Shown here one piece after another: positions 45,853 through 56,790 of a DNA stretch of 64,000 nucleotides. The DNA lies in NCBI GenBank assembly GCA_030762175.1, contig CM060840.1, positions 38,156,501 to 38,220,500 on the forward strand. Direction: 5' to 3'. The number at the start of each line of letters is the position of its first letter. Position 1 is the stretch's first letter. The stretch is from Metallyticus violacea (lineage: Eukaryota; Arthropoda; Insecta; Mantodea; Metallyticidae). The notes below the pieces were generated by a model. That model made no database searches. It was not told the origin of the DNA and saw only the letters and a list, made by a program, of their open reading frames with translations. The position numbers and the translations under genes are program-made.

Positions 45853-46329
45853 AAAAAAAAAAAACAATCTACAAGAAACCATGAAGGCGGTTTCATATTA
45901 ATCAACGGTTTTGCCAATGATTTTTGCTTCTCTTTTTCACACTCAGAAATTTTTGTGAATGCTCTTCTGATGTGATAATGTTCTATTACTCACGACTGCT
46001 TTTCTAGGAGCCCACAAAATGTTACGTTCGACATAAATCTTCTTTATTTAGTTCTCTTTTTACAGCGATTCAGAGATACTTCGCGATTGCTATTTGCGCG
46101 ATTTCTTAAATCCACCATTGAGTATTTATCAAGGCTCTAGAGAAAAAGACAACTACATATCAATACTTCTCTCTGATTGACCTACGACATCGTTAAAAAT
46201 AAAACATGTTTGGATTACACAGAATCCATTATTCTCAATTGTGGTCAGGTACAGCTTAACGAATTGGGCGTTTTTGCTGTATTCTCAGTGTTGAAGCTTG
46301 ACTCCTAATCACAGTTTCAGAGTATAATG
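45853..46329. other. Unassigned sequence
   Basis: No gene recognised between the SINE fragment and the Tc1-like relic. Confidence 0.45.
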
Positions 46330-46925
46330 GTGTCATGAATGGAAGGAACTGCATGAAGAATGGAATTAGGTCGTATTTCCAGATACGATGATGTGTTGGG
46401 GAACAACTTCTACAGCACTGTATTATGATGTGTCAGATAGATCCTATTATGACTGTTATGGTGTGGAGCGTTATTGGATATCTCACTCGCTCGGGTCATT
46501 TGCATAAAAGGGGCTTTGAATGACCTGTGGTATATGAACGAAATTTCTGACGACAGCTCTCAATACCACAGCTCCCATACTTGCCTCCTACACCCAAAAC
46601 GCGGGTTCGAACCCGGCCAGGACCGGTGGGTTTTTTCGGGCATAAAAATCCTAAGTATGGCTTCCTTCGGAAGAGAAGTAAAGCCGTGGGTCCCGTGTCG
46701 TACATTTACGGCACGAAAAAGAACCTCAAGCCTGAAAGAGAGGCCTCTGAGCAAAATTTGTCGGCCGTTTCACGCCCTGAATTGAATGGGACGCTGATGA
46801 CCTGAGATGTTAAAGAGCGTCCATAAATAAATCAATAAAACAAAAACACAGCTCCAGAATGCTGGAAATGTGGCATAGAAGATTTCAACGTTTCTGGACT
46901 ACCAATGCGTGCAAGTGGCAAGCGC
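46330..46925 (+). pseudogene. Tc1/IS630-type transposase relic split by a SINE
   Basis: Before the SINE, one frame gives GEQLLQHCIM, then MTVMVWSVIGYLTRSGHLHK (near 46450). A shifted frame gives RVICIKGALNDLWYMNEIS (46492-46548). These match the GVMVWG-x-IGY-x-x-RS-x-L-x-x-I-x-GTLN-x-x-RY block of Tc1-like transposases. After removal of the SINE at 46576-46846 the region continues with NAGNVA...KISTFLDYQCVQV (46857-46915), where the DNARPH...FL motif of the second catalytic region is expected. The third catalytic region is not seen. Frameshifts throughout. Confidence 0.62.
46567..46855 (+). mobile_element. SINE family B, 5'-truncated, nested in a transposase relic, 9-bp target duplication
   Basis: The copy starts at catacttgcctcctacaccc, inside the tRNA-like head, so box A is lost while box B (gggttcgaaccc) is intact. 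The body tatggcttccttcggaagag and tail gagcgtccataaataaatc follow. The 9-bp repeat cacagctcc flanks it at 46567-46575 and 46847-46855. It interrupts the Tc1-like relic, so it is younger than that element. Confidence 0.87.
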
Positions 46926-47409
46926 TTCAAGTTTTTGACCGAGTATAATTTTTTAAATCTAGTTACCAAAAAGTCTGTTAACCCTTGGAAATGAATAAAT
47001 GTTACATAATCCAGGACCGCTTCTTTTTAACGCTACATTGTTTCTATGTGTAAATAAGACGAGGGTTATAAAAATTAACTATAGAAGTTTTCACTTTTGA
47101 GATGCAGACCTGGAAATCTGATAACTATAATGCTGAACCAAGAATATAGCAAAATATATTTTTCATGTAATGTAGCATTTAATCCATGATGCTATATTTT
47201 TTCTTTAGGTACATTACTATATTATTCATACAAATATACAGCATGGGGAAAAACAAGGATAGAAAATTGTAGAGTAGAAAGGCAGTACCAAACTTAGAGC
47301 ATTTTGAGGTTAGAAACATGAAGTCACAGATGCAGTATAATAAGAGCATGATCATGAAATCATCATGAACATGATCATAATTTAAATGTGACGTTATGAA
47401 ACATCTTCA
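46926..47409. other. Unassigned AT-rich sequence
   Basis: No gene or repeat recognised. Confidence 0.5.
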
Positions 47410-47640
47410 TTTTCCAGTCATGCCATGTCACCTAATGTTCTGTTTAGGTGATTTCGAGCTGCAAATGAAAAATGTGCAGGGCGCCATCATGTTGGCACCA
47501 TGCGTATTGCATAATTTCAAGACAAGCGTTCAGTATTACCGTACCATCCAGTAGGCTTCACAACACAAATGTTGCATTGAACATCAGACACTCCTGTGAC
47601 TAGTACTGTACAGAGTGAGTTTTGTTTACATCTGACAAAC
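47410..47640 (-). pseudogene. Transposase fragment (DDE type), minus strand
   Basis: On the minus strand, WCQHDGA (about 47505) and RPAHFSFAARNHLNRTLGD (about 47490-47430, neighbouring frame) match the second catalytic region of arthropod DDE transposases, usually F-QQDGAPPHFS-x-x-VR-x-x-LN. Upstream, TGWYGNTERL-like sequence sits where the TV-x-x-x-Y-L block is expected. The fragment is about 75 codons across two frames. The first and third catalytic regions are not recognised. Confidence 0.52.
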
Positions 47641-47817
47641 CACAAACAAGTTTCACAATGTGAGACTGACTTAATGTGAGGCATGTAGCGCAGTAAAAAT
47701 GTTTCTAGACCCCTTGTTCCTATCCTCAAAATAATTATTTTGGTGTTGCCTTTCTACTCTACAATTTTCTGTACATTGTTTTTCCCCACCCAGTATAGTA
47801 AATAGCCAATGAATATG

Positions 47818-48084
47818 CCGCCAAGGGTGGCCGAAGTCGTTAAAACACGGACTTTTGAAGGGGAGGTTGAGATTTTATTCCTGACAGGACCGTCCTCCCT
47901 ATTTGAAGTTTTTTGCAAGTTTTCTTCGGTTCTCATAAATGACAAATGCCGGAGAGATACCCTAAACTTAAGCTTGGGAAGTTTCCTTCTAAAAATTCTA
48001 TTTATCTACTTTTTAATTATCCAATGCATCATTAGTATCCACTCTCTGTAATTACTCAGCAGTAAAACGGGCATTAAACACTAT
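47818..48084 (+). mobile_element. SINE family A, most diverged copy
   Basis: The head ccgccaagggtggccgaagt, the body ataaatgacaaatgccggag and the tail cgggcattaaacactatg identify the family, but box B is destroyed (ttgagattttattcct). Heavy substitution suggests it is among the oldest copies here. Confidence 0.82.
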
Positions 48085-49744
48085 GATTATTATTTAATGA
48101 TTATGAGAATTATGAAATAACTTTTAGTTCATAAACATTCTTTATATACTTTTATATGTTATTATGAACTCTCAAAAAATATTTTACTACCTACGATTTT
48201 GACTTCCTCTTATATTATTTGTCTGAAATTCTATAAAACAAGAAAGTCCTCGCATTAATGAAATTGGTATGTTAGAGGTTAAGACGGGATTAAATTAAAT
48301 TATATTTTCATAAATAGTGTTCTATAATGCCAGTAAACTAAAATACTGAAAAACTATAAAAATATATATTCAGGATAATTTATAATTCAACGGGAGTAAA
48401 GGTTTCACAAAAATGTTAGTCCTCCAAGATAATTTGTGATAAATTAACTAAACCATTTGTAGAACTTCATTTTATTTTGCTTCTTTACATTTTAAGTTTA
48501 AAGGTTCTCCAATAGACCATCTCTAAAGGATTTTAGCATAAACTGCTGCAAGGAACATCTGCAGAATTTAAATTTACAAATTATTATGATAATCATCGTG
48601 TAACTTTCTGTAATGACCACGTTCCGAAAATGCGTGGTTTTAACATTTAACGATAATCTATATGGTGAAAAAGGCGGTACTACCAAATTGTTCATTTTTT
48701 GGGCGTTTCCAAATAAAGATGAACGCATCGAAAGATGTATTGTATCCGACCGATCTCGCAGAACACTTGCAATCGAGCTCACGGAGCAAGTTACGAGCCT
48801 AGTGGTGAATAAGATGCAAAAGATATCTGAAGGTGGCATATGTTGTAAATACTTATATGCTTCAAGTAAATAACCACGTTAGGTCGAGAAGATATACCTC
48901 ATTATCAATCACGGTGATTGAAAATAAACCCTCTCTCTTTTTTCACTTTCCCCCACAGTACCTTAAGAAATTTCCTAGCCACCCACCAGTTAAAGAGCCT
49001 CCTACATAAAGAATTCACTTGGACTGCGAAATCGAATCCTGTGTGGTCTTCTCTAATTGAAGTTGCTATTCTTATTTTTGTGAGCAATAGTAGTGCTAAT
49101 ATCTGATTGGTTGGAATACTGCGAGCTAAAGAAATAAAATGTATTCAGATACTAAAATGTACATAAATAAACTCGAGGCAATGTGAATTAAATTCTTTGC
49201 GAATTAGACGCCTCAACTATTGAATATATTGATTGAAAAATGAATAAAACACAAGAATGTATACCTACTTAAAATAATTAGAGAGATTTTTAAAAAGTAA
49301 CAGCTAATTTAATATTTCGAGCTTATAGTTTAGTTAGACGTATTATTTATATGCCATTTTTATGTAATTACCCTTCTGTTAAGGGAAGCAGTACGTGAAA
49401 GTTTTCCCTATCTTGTTAATGTTAACTAGGTACACTTTTCTCATTTGCAACCATATACTTATTAGTACGTGTGCAATAAAATGTATTAGAATGAAAACGT
49501 TTAAGATATTTCTTTTGGAAATATATTTAAAATTCAATTCGTAACCAAAATATTAAATTTTCAAAACCTAACTGCCTAAAATCCATTATTTGGAGTTAAA
49601 TACCAGAGATTGTAATACATTGTATTAAGATATGCTTAAAGTTTGAAGCATGCAGTATTCGTGGTTTAGGAGGAAAGTGTACCTAAAGCAATAAAAAATA
49701 AAATGTTGGAAAAATGCATTTAAATTTTAAAGTCAAATTTTTCA
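48085..49744. other. Unassigned sequence with overlapping short frames at 48498-48873
   Basis: No repeat recognised. The plus frame 48613-48873 (86 codons) and minus frame 48498-48839 (113 codons) overlap. The plus peptide has a balanced composition but no family I know. Neither is supported by context. The remainder is AT-rich. Confidence 0.35.
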
Positions 49745-50610
49745 TAGCTATATATGATGCTAACACAACCCCTGGTTGAGAGGCATTATCTTTCCCACTG
49801 TATTGCTCCTCGCCCTTTGACATTCCTCCTCTTTATCCTTGCTCCCTTTATTGTCTTCATAATTTTTCTTTGCGCTTCAGAAATCCTAGAGCATCGATCA
49901 GCTTGTGATATTTTTTCACGTCTTCTCCCGATTCAATACCCAGGCACTCAAACACTTTGATTCTACTATATGCACCATCATTAAAACATATCACAGTATC
50001 CATAGCCTCTGTTTATAACGCTTCCAACTTAACAAACACAGTTTTGGGCATCCGTTCCCAAATACAGTCTCTAAAATTTTCATTTGGATTAATAGGTATT
50101 TCCATGAACACAGGTAAAAGCTTTGTATCTGCCAAGTCCCTATAAACTGGTTTAATTATCTCTAAAATAGCATATGATAAGTTATGTTTATGACACTACT
50201 GCTCACCTGTCAACTGAGCCTTTTGAAATTTGCACCTTTGAGGCAGAGACCACTGCAAGGATTCACATCTGTTGGACTTGTGAAAAAATGTGTCCTCATG
50301 GGTTCCACATTACCTTCATTTATTCTAATTGCTAAACATAGTAGTTCTGCAGCAAGTCTATTTCCCCGTCTGTAAGTCTAACACGACCAATGATAGGCTA
50401 CCATCAGAAAATATGTTTTATCATAGAGGTATGTAACTATCTAAGTCGAGCTCCAAGCCTCTTTTGCACAAGCCCAACACATTCCAACTTATTTATTTAT
50501 GAATTATCATAAAGGTTGTCTTCTAAAACTTTTTGGAAATCCTTAGAACCAGCAACAATCAAAGAAGGGGGTGTGTCCGCCTTTACAGACCTTTAAAAAT
50601 AGGCCATAAA
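49745..50610 (-). pseudogene. Mutator-like (MULE) transposase-derived pseudogene
   Basis: The minus strand gives a long series of short frames in the order of an arthropod Mutator-like transposase-domain protein: NKLECVGLVQKRLGARLR (about 50505-50450), GRVRLTDGEIDLLQNYYV (about 50390-50340), LAIRINEGNVEPMRTHFFT (about 50325-50275), CKFQKAQLTGE (about 50225), ILEIIKPVYRDLADTKLLPV (about 50170-50115), INPNENFRDCIWERMPKTVF (about 50090-50035), DTVICFNDG (about 50000) and RIKVFECLGIESG (about 49965-49930). A basic tail follows. The ECVGH-QKR, CPKG...WCK-Q-A, KPIY-DLA and NESFN-x-x-IW order is typical. Several stops (one after LEAL near 50023, one after KEKL near 49886) and frameshifts show it is dead. 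Confidence 0.72.
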
Positions 50611-51789
50611 TAACATTAATAAATAAACTCTATGAATTATGTATGTTCTTGTACAGAATGAAATGTTTGTAATATAGCAAAAAATAGAAAATTGAAAATG
50701 TTGATATTTTTCACGTCCTGGTTCCCTCGCCCTTTCACACAGTTGCACCAACCTATTTATTCCGTAAAAGTTTTCAAGTGCCTACAGGACGTCATTTCAT
50801 TTCCAAATTTTTGTCTTCTCAAAAGATATTTGAGAAGTACAAATATAATAATCTAAAGATCTAAGACGAGAGCTATATGAGAGGATCTGTAAGGTATAAG
50901 ATATCCCCAAATGGTGTCACAATTGCAGGTGTCTTAAGAGGGCATGCGGTATGATAAAGGATAAAAACTTCTTATAGCTCCGCTCCTCCAACATTGGACA
51001 GTATCTGTCCGGACACTTCACTGTTTAATTTTTTCCTTGTAGTATTCTAAAATGTTTCTTGTTATATTTCTTAAATACAGTTCTGAGTTTGGACGCAGAA
51101 GTTCCAATTACTTTGAAACAGTATAACTGGGCATGGAGCATTGCTTGGCAGGAACCCACTCCACTTACACAGCTCTGCTGCAGGTAGTGGAAGAGAGGCA
51201 TCATTGTTAGTTTGATCCGTTTTGACTTACCATGCTCTCCGTTCAAGTTCTGTGTTTGACGAAAATGTATATCCAAAGTGACCGAAGGTAGGGTTGTATC
51301 CATGGAACCTTTCCGATAGAGAGCTTACACGGGAACATACAAAAAATTACTTCAGGTAATGGTTGAAGGTATCTTGACCTACAGTGTTAATAGTAGATCT
51401 TAGTAGGAAATCGAAAATGTAAGCATAGGTAGTGGAATTGAGTGGAATCGTAGAAGGGCCAATTTATTTAAGAAAAAGTAAGATGTGAGAGAGTTAATGG
51501 ATATGCAGGGATTGAGAGACGTATTCTTCAATGGTACGATCAGGATAAAAGATAAAAGATCTGGTGGAGAAAGATTGTCCTAGGCCTTATTGGAGTTCTT
51601 TACCAGGGAAATCACGGACAACATGAAGAGGTGAAGTTATTCAAATGATGAGGAACCGCCACTTGCAGGAGGGATAATAACAGGATATTGAAGACTGGCG
51701 ACCTAGAATTCAGAGGAACCCCTGAAAAGTGGAAAAGTTTTTAAAAGTAAAAGTGAACGATTTAAGCAGAAAAGCAATGCAGATTTAGA
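50611..51789. other. Unassigned sequence
   Basis: No element recognised. The minus frame 51025-51303 (92 codons) has a plausible composition but no known domain. Part of 51400-51790 may be an eroded upstream piece of the LINE fragment that follows. Confidence 0.4.
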
Positions 51790-52420
51790 ATAGGGTGAAG
51801 TGTATATACAACAAATTATTGAGAAATGTAAAGAGTTTAACAAAGAAACCTACATTTTATTTCGTTAGGCATTTGATAAGGTGCAAAGAAATATTTTGTT
51901 GGACGTTATGATTAGGAGATGCATCCCTCTACACTTAGTTGAAGTAATGAATACATGTACAAATATAAAAATTAGAATATATGGAGATAAGCAAAATATA
52001 ACGGGGGAAATTAATCCAGGGATACAAGGTCGCATTTTGTCGTCGCTTCTATTACATATTTTCAAAGATTACAAAAATTAAAAATAAGTAATACTTTCTA
52101 TAATTTTAATTTAAAAAATAATACAATGACTATGCTTTTTCACAGGACGAAATGAAACTTGTATTAATAATGAAGATAACTTGCAGAGAGCAACATATCA
52201 TCTCGAGTGATATTTATTATATCTATTTCAGGAATATAATAAGAGTTTAAATAGAATTCTCTAAACTTGGCTTACAAAATTGTAATAATTGTATATTTGT
52301 ACCTAATCTTTTCAAGTAATCTTGCGATAGAAGAATGTCAATTGTTAGTAATGCCAATAGAGAAGAGCAAAATACAAGTTTAGGACTATTTCGTGAAAAG
52401 AATAAACGTGATATATATTT
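51790..52420 (+). pseudogene. LINE reverse-transcriptase fragment
   Basis: One frame reads QQIIEKCKEFNKETYILF, a stop, then AFDKVQRNILLDVMIRRC with motif A Phe-Asp at 51872-51877. It runs on to IKIRIYGDKQNITGEINPG and QGRILSSLLLHIF, equivalent to the G-VRQGC-LSP-LF-I block. The motif C region survives as NDYAFSQDE (near 52124), followed in another frame by NEDNLQRATYHLE (near 52180), the region just after the YADD box. The match is to RTE/CR1-type LINEs, a different lineage from the 31.8-kb copy. Endonuclease and C terminus are missing. Confidence 0.75.
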
Positions 52421-52989
52421 TAAATTCGTGCACAGAATATTAACACTTGTATAAAATGCTATACTTATGAATATCTATATCTATTCAGAAACCGTGAGAC
52501 TGAAATGGACAAAAGTAGACTATTACAATCGCTACCGTTCGATTTTCTAATACCAACTGGGGAAAAAAAAAGATAAAATACAGTGTCTCTATTTTTCTTT
52601 ATGGTTTGGAAATCATTGATAAGATCAATTTGCACATTTAATGCATCATCAAAGCGCTTTGAAGGACTCCATTTTGCGTTATGATTGTTGATTGTCGATG
52701 CTTTTGTTGCTATCAATACTCCCCACTGTCTCTAGCAAAAGTGGTCAAGTGATGCGTATTCACGAATTATATAGTGGAGGTATAGAGTTGCCTACAAATG
52801 CAGTTGCCAAAGACAGATGCAGAACGGGTAATTAAACGGATTTGACAAACTTTTTTTTCGATAATTTCACTCCGTAATTCCGCTGTGACTGGTCAAAATT
52901 CAAAATTTTGTTTCGTTTCATTGGTCGATTTTAACATGAGGTCACATGAATGAAATAGTGCATATAAAATAAGCTTTAATCGCTACCTG
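52421..52989. other. Unassigned sequence
   Basis: No gene. The minus frame 52465-52716 (83 codons) has no recognisable domain. Confidence 0.45.
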
Positions 52990-53250
52990 GAAATATAAAC
53001 AAAAATTAAAGTTACGACCTTTCATGGAAAATGCCCTACAAGTTCAAAAATATCATCAGGGAACAATATGTTGTAAGAAATATAAACAAAAATTAAAGTT
53101 ACGACCTTTCATGGAAAATGCCCTACAAGTTCAAAAATAATATCAGGGAACAATATGTTGTAAGAAATATAAACAAAAATTAAAGTTACGACCTTTCATG
53201 GAAAATGCCCTACAAGTTCAAAAATAATATCAGGGAACAATATGTTGTAA
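52990..53250 (+). repeat. Tandem triplication of an 87-bp unit
   Basis: Three consecutive 87-bp copies start gaaatataaac at 52990, 53077 and 53164. The unit contains gttacgacctttcatggaaa and gggaacaatatgttgtaa. Copies 2 and 3 look identical, and copy 1 differs at only one or two bases (tatcatcag against taatatcag). Such identity points to very recent duplication. Confidence 0.95.
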
Positions 53251-53439
53251 CAAATTTAAGTTTTTGGGAGTAGGGACTTCAACTGTGAATATAGTAGACA
53301 TGGAAGGAAAAAAAAATAACAAATTTAATTACATTGATTGAAATTCTAAGAAGTCTACAGTATATAGTAACAAAATTACTATGAATAAATTTATAAGTTC
53401 ATTCTGCCTCTATTGTATGAAATTTATTTTGGGTTTTAA

Positions 53440-53930
53440 AGCAAACAGATAAACAGAATGCAAGCAAGGGAATGAAAGTATTGAGAGTTCTCATCTCTTT
53501 GAGATGTACTTAAGGAAATCAATCGGAAGGCAATGCGTTTTGGGAAGAACAATGCCTCAGCTGCTACAGACAAGCTGCCTAATTCATGAAAGAAAAATTG
53601 ATACAGCCATATTTTGTCGCCTGTGAAAATATGTGCTAAGAAATCGCCCCAATCAGGCCAATGATTGAGTTCATCGCTCGCACTGTAGGTACTTGATAAC
53701 ATTCGTGGCAGGTCTCAATTTCCTGGCCAGAACCTTTAATAAAGAAATGCGCTATTTTCACAAATGACTCATCTCATCAGTGACGACCAGAACGTCGTTC
53801 ATTGTCCACTGAATCTCGCCCATTTTTAAATACATCTACTCATTTTTGTACAAGCTGTAGCCTTCTTGTATAAAATTTGAAGGTTTTTACACTCTCAGAC
53901 ATCTGATAATTACTTGTTCTCTATAGTGCA
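53440..53930 (-). pseudogene. Mariner-like transposase remnant (N-terminal half), minus strand
   Basis: Minus-strand reading gives VDVFKNGRDSVDNERRSGRH (about 53850-53785), the linker of the mariner DNA-binding domain, followed by two stops. DESFVKIAHFFIKGSGQEIE (about 53780-53720) follows where the second helix-turn-helix begins. WGDFLAHIFTGDKIWLYQFF (about 53655-53600) matches the first catalytic block FL-x-x-IVTGDETW-x-x-x-Y, with the Asp retained and Glu changed to Lys. The C-terminal catalytic regions are not visible. It is a different subfamily from the 22-kb copy. Confidence 0.66.
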
Positions 53931-54952
53931 AAGAGAAAGGGCGCCACTTTATGTACATGATACGGTTCCGTTATGAGGGATTGTGCGAAAGATTAAACTT
54001 TTTTCTTTTCGTGAATAACTGTAATCTGCTGTTACTTGTTGAGCGTTTTAATGATAAAAAGAGAAAATAGAAAACGCTATTGTTCAAACTATTCAATAAC
54101 ATTCTGTGCCATAAATGAACTGCGGCCACTGGTCACATAAATAGTATAATGACGATAGCAACTTATGTACCTATTCTGCCTTACTAAACGTATCGAGTTG
54201 TCTATTGAACGTGTTCGTTTATATGCAACAATAAAAATATATATTTCTTTGATAGTAACCACGTACATTCATAAAGCATCCTAAATAACTTTCTGTTAAA
54301 TTAGGTTTTTTAATTTTCCTTTATCCTCCTTTTCCTTGCTTTATTCCAGAGAACAATTAACAGAAAGAACCTTTAAGGATTACACTTCCTACGAAAAAAT
54401 TTATAGACTATCATTAGGAAGTAAATTTTAAAGGAGGAGTTTATGTCCTCTTGAAAGTAGAAAAAACAACTGCGGCCGAATTCTTCGTAGACATTGCAGA
54501 TAGATTGTTGTAGCTGCGTTTCCAAGACAATGTGAAAACGTAAGAGAAGACAACGAGAGGAGGAGAATGGACATAGTTTAGTATCTACTCGAGTCTTATC
54601 TTGTTTTTGTGCCAGAACGATTTGCGACTCCGCATTTCTCCTGCGGATCGGACACGATCAGGATTTAAAGGCAAGGCAGTATCATCTCCCTAGTGGACAT
54701 CTTCATACAAAGCAGGAGTTTCGAGGACATGAACAATAATAATTATACTGTCTGCTAAATCAATAGCTTCGATTCCTCGTTATTTACTTCTCCAGTGTCG
54801 GACTGTATATATTGCCAGACTGTAAATAAAAATATGTATTATTTACATAATTTCATATACATATGTTGAACGATTTGAATGATTGTCATATTTGTGTAGC
54901 CTATAATAGGTCTGCTTATAAATTTTAAGATCTACTAGCATCTTCTCTGTTG

Positions 54953-54986
<34 letters not shown>

Positions 54987-55639
54987 ATCTCTCTGAAAAG
55001 TAGTATATATATAAATACCAAATCAAGCAAATTGAAATTTTTCTTACACTTTTTCTGCCGTTTATTCCTTAGTACTAGTATATTCCATTTTTTTACCCAT
55101 TCCTTCATGCCATGTTCTCACTATCTCAAACATATCTAATTATTAAAAAAACGGAATCTATTTTTAAGAACTTATATGCAACAAAAAGTTTGAGCCTAGT
55201 TTACGATTTAGGCTTTGAACATTTGTAAAAACAAAAAATAAACAAATAAAATAAATAAATTACTTTATAACTTTAGTGCATATTCGGCAGTTGCATTTGT
55301 TTCATGTTTTCTTGCAGGCATTGCGAGTATCTGATAAAGATTAGAAAATTAATGCGCACTGGAGTAAAGTAAGCTGTAAAGAAATTCAAACATTTGATGA
55401 CCGACTCTGCGGCAGAGACTGCATCGGCCAATGAGCCATCGCTCACAGCCAACTGAGGTACACTACAGTCGAGGTGACTAGGCGGAGTAACACGAGAGTT
55501 GGTAGTAGAAACATAGAGTGATAGCTTAATAAATTCTAATGACATTTATGTTGTCTATTTACCCACGGCCACGCAAGAGACGCCCGAACTGTTTGCCTTC
55601 ATTTTCCGCACATTTTTTGCATATCCTCATTAAATTACC
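53931..55639. other. Unassigned sequence with a (TTA)n tract at 54952-54985
   Basis: No gene. A TTA/ATT trinucleotide microsatellite of about eleven units lies at 54952-54985. A less AT-rich patch at 54460-54720 and the minus frame 55273-55545 show no known domain. Confidence 0.45.
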
Positions 55640-56000
55640 CATTACCCTTTTTATTTCTTTTTGAGAAATTACTGTATTACCTTTAGCTGAAGTAAATTCG
55701 TATATATTTGTACAAAACCATAAGCAGTTCCTGTTTGCTGATAAATGAGACTAAATATTTTAAGAACGTTTTCCTTGAGTGTTTAATGTCACCAGGAGTT
55801 TCTTCTGTGAACACTTCGCCAACTTCACTTCGTGTTTCGCGAAATTTATTAACTAATTTATCAGTCGCAGCTTAGAAATCGATTTCTTGGAAATTTCTCA
55901 GCAAATAATCTCCTTACAGTAAGAACGGAGTCTCGTACAGACATATAGATCACAAAAAATAATATTCTAAATAGAATATACAAGATGATAATCTTGTGAA
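55640..56000 (-). pseudogene. N-terminal fragment of a DDE transposase, minus strand
   Basis: Minus-strand reading gives RDSVLTVRRLFAEKFPRN (about 55945-55880), then after a frameshift KLVNKFRETRSEVGEVFTEE and TPGDIKHSRK (about 55862-55775). QQTGTAYGFVQIYTNLLQLK follows near 55745-55690. This order (V-x-VRRLFAEK-FP-N, INKLV-KFRETGSV, LTEETLDDI, QTG-SYGSVQ) is the helix-turn-helix N terminus of the same arthropod transposase group seen at 33.5 kb, which here lacks its catalytic domain. Confidence 0.62.
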
Positions 56001-56579
56001 GAGTACATTTGACATTCATCTCATTATTGCTACAACTGAATGCTAAAACCATTTGAAATATAAAGAAGTTTAGTTATAATTTAAATACAGAATAATATTT
56101 TAAAGAATTACAGCATAAATTTTAGCAATCTTATTACATATTGGTTGGTGTTTGGTCTCTTTGTTCTTTGTTTCTACCAGAATGCCAAAATTATTTACCG
56201 GTGTACAAAGGATAATTGTCTTAACATTTTGAAGTAATTTACTACTGCATCCAACAATAGCAACTGATAAAAATGGAATTAGGTGCTCCGAAAACAATGG
56301 AGAGTTAACTCTAAACATTCAACTTGTGCTGTCACAATTGGCGAAATAGTGAAGTATGGCTTTGGTAAATTTGAGAATTCGCTTTCAGCTTTCAAATTAT
56401 TTTTTATTTAAAACAATGGAGGGAAATACGATTAATTGCGTTTTATGCTCAGGGTTTGAGCTTTCCATTGTGATTGTATCCACAATTTAATAATAGGCAA
56501 ATATGTGTTAATTGCTATGACGGAAGCTTGTTCGAAATCTTGCTTTATCGATGTACTTTGTTTACAGAATGTCAGGTAG
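56001..56579. other. Unassigned AT-rich sequence
   Basis: No gene recognised. Confidence 0.5.
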
Positions 56580-56790
56580 AGAAATGACCGAGCACACTGA
56601 CTCAGGAGTAATGCTTGCGACTCGTATTCGGAAGGTCCTAAGCTCAACTCTAACGATCGACTAGCCTGTCTGAGGTTTTTCGCTCTCACTACATTTTAAG
56701 AAAGAGTAAATACCGGATTAGCATTTCTCTGCCACACATTCACCTTCCGTTCCATTCATCATTCATCTTCATTCCAGCTGTGTGTAGCTG
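56580..56790 (+). mobile_element. Probable third tRNA-derived SINE, decayed
   Basis: A tRNA-like stretch with cgactcgtattcggaaggtc and a box-B-like aagctcaactct is followed by cctgtctgaggtttttcgct and a body-like aaataccggattagcatt. The layout resembles family A (head, then 'gaggttttt', then a 'taccgg...gcattt' block), but the head differs. The end is a run of attcatc words. With a single copy, identity is an inference. Confidence 0.4.
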
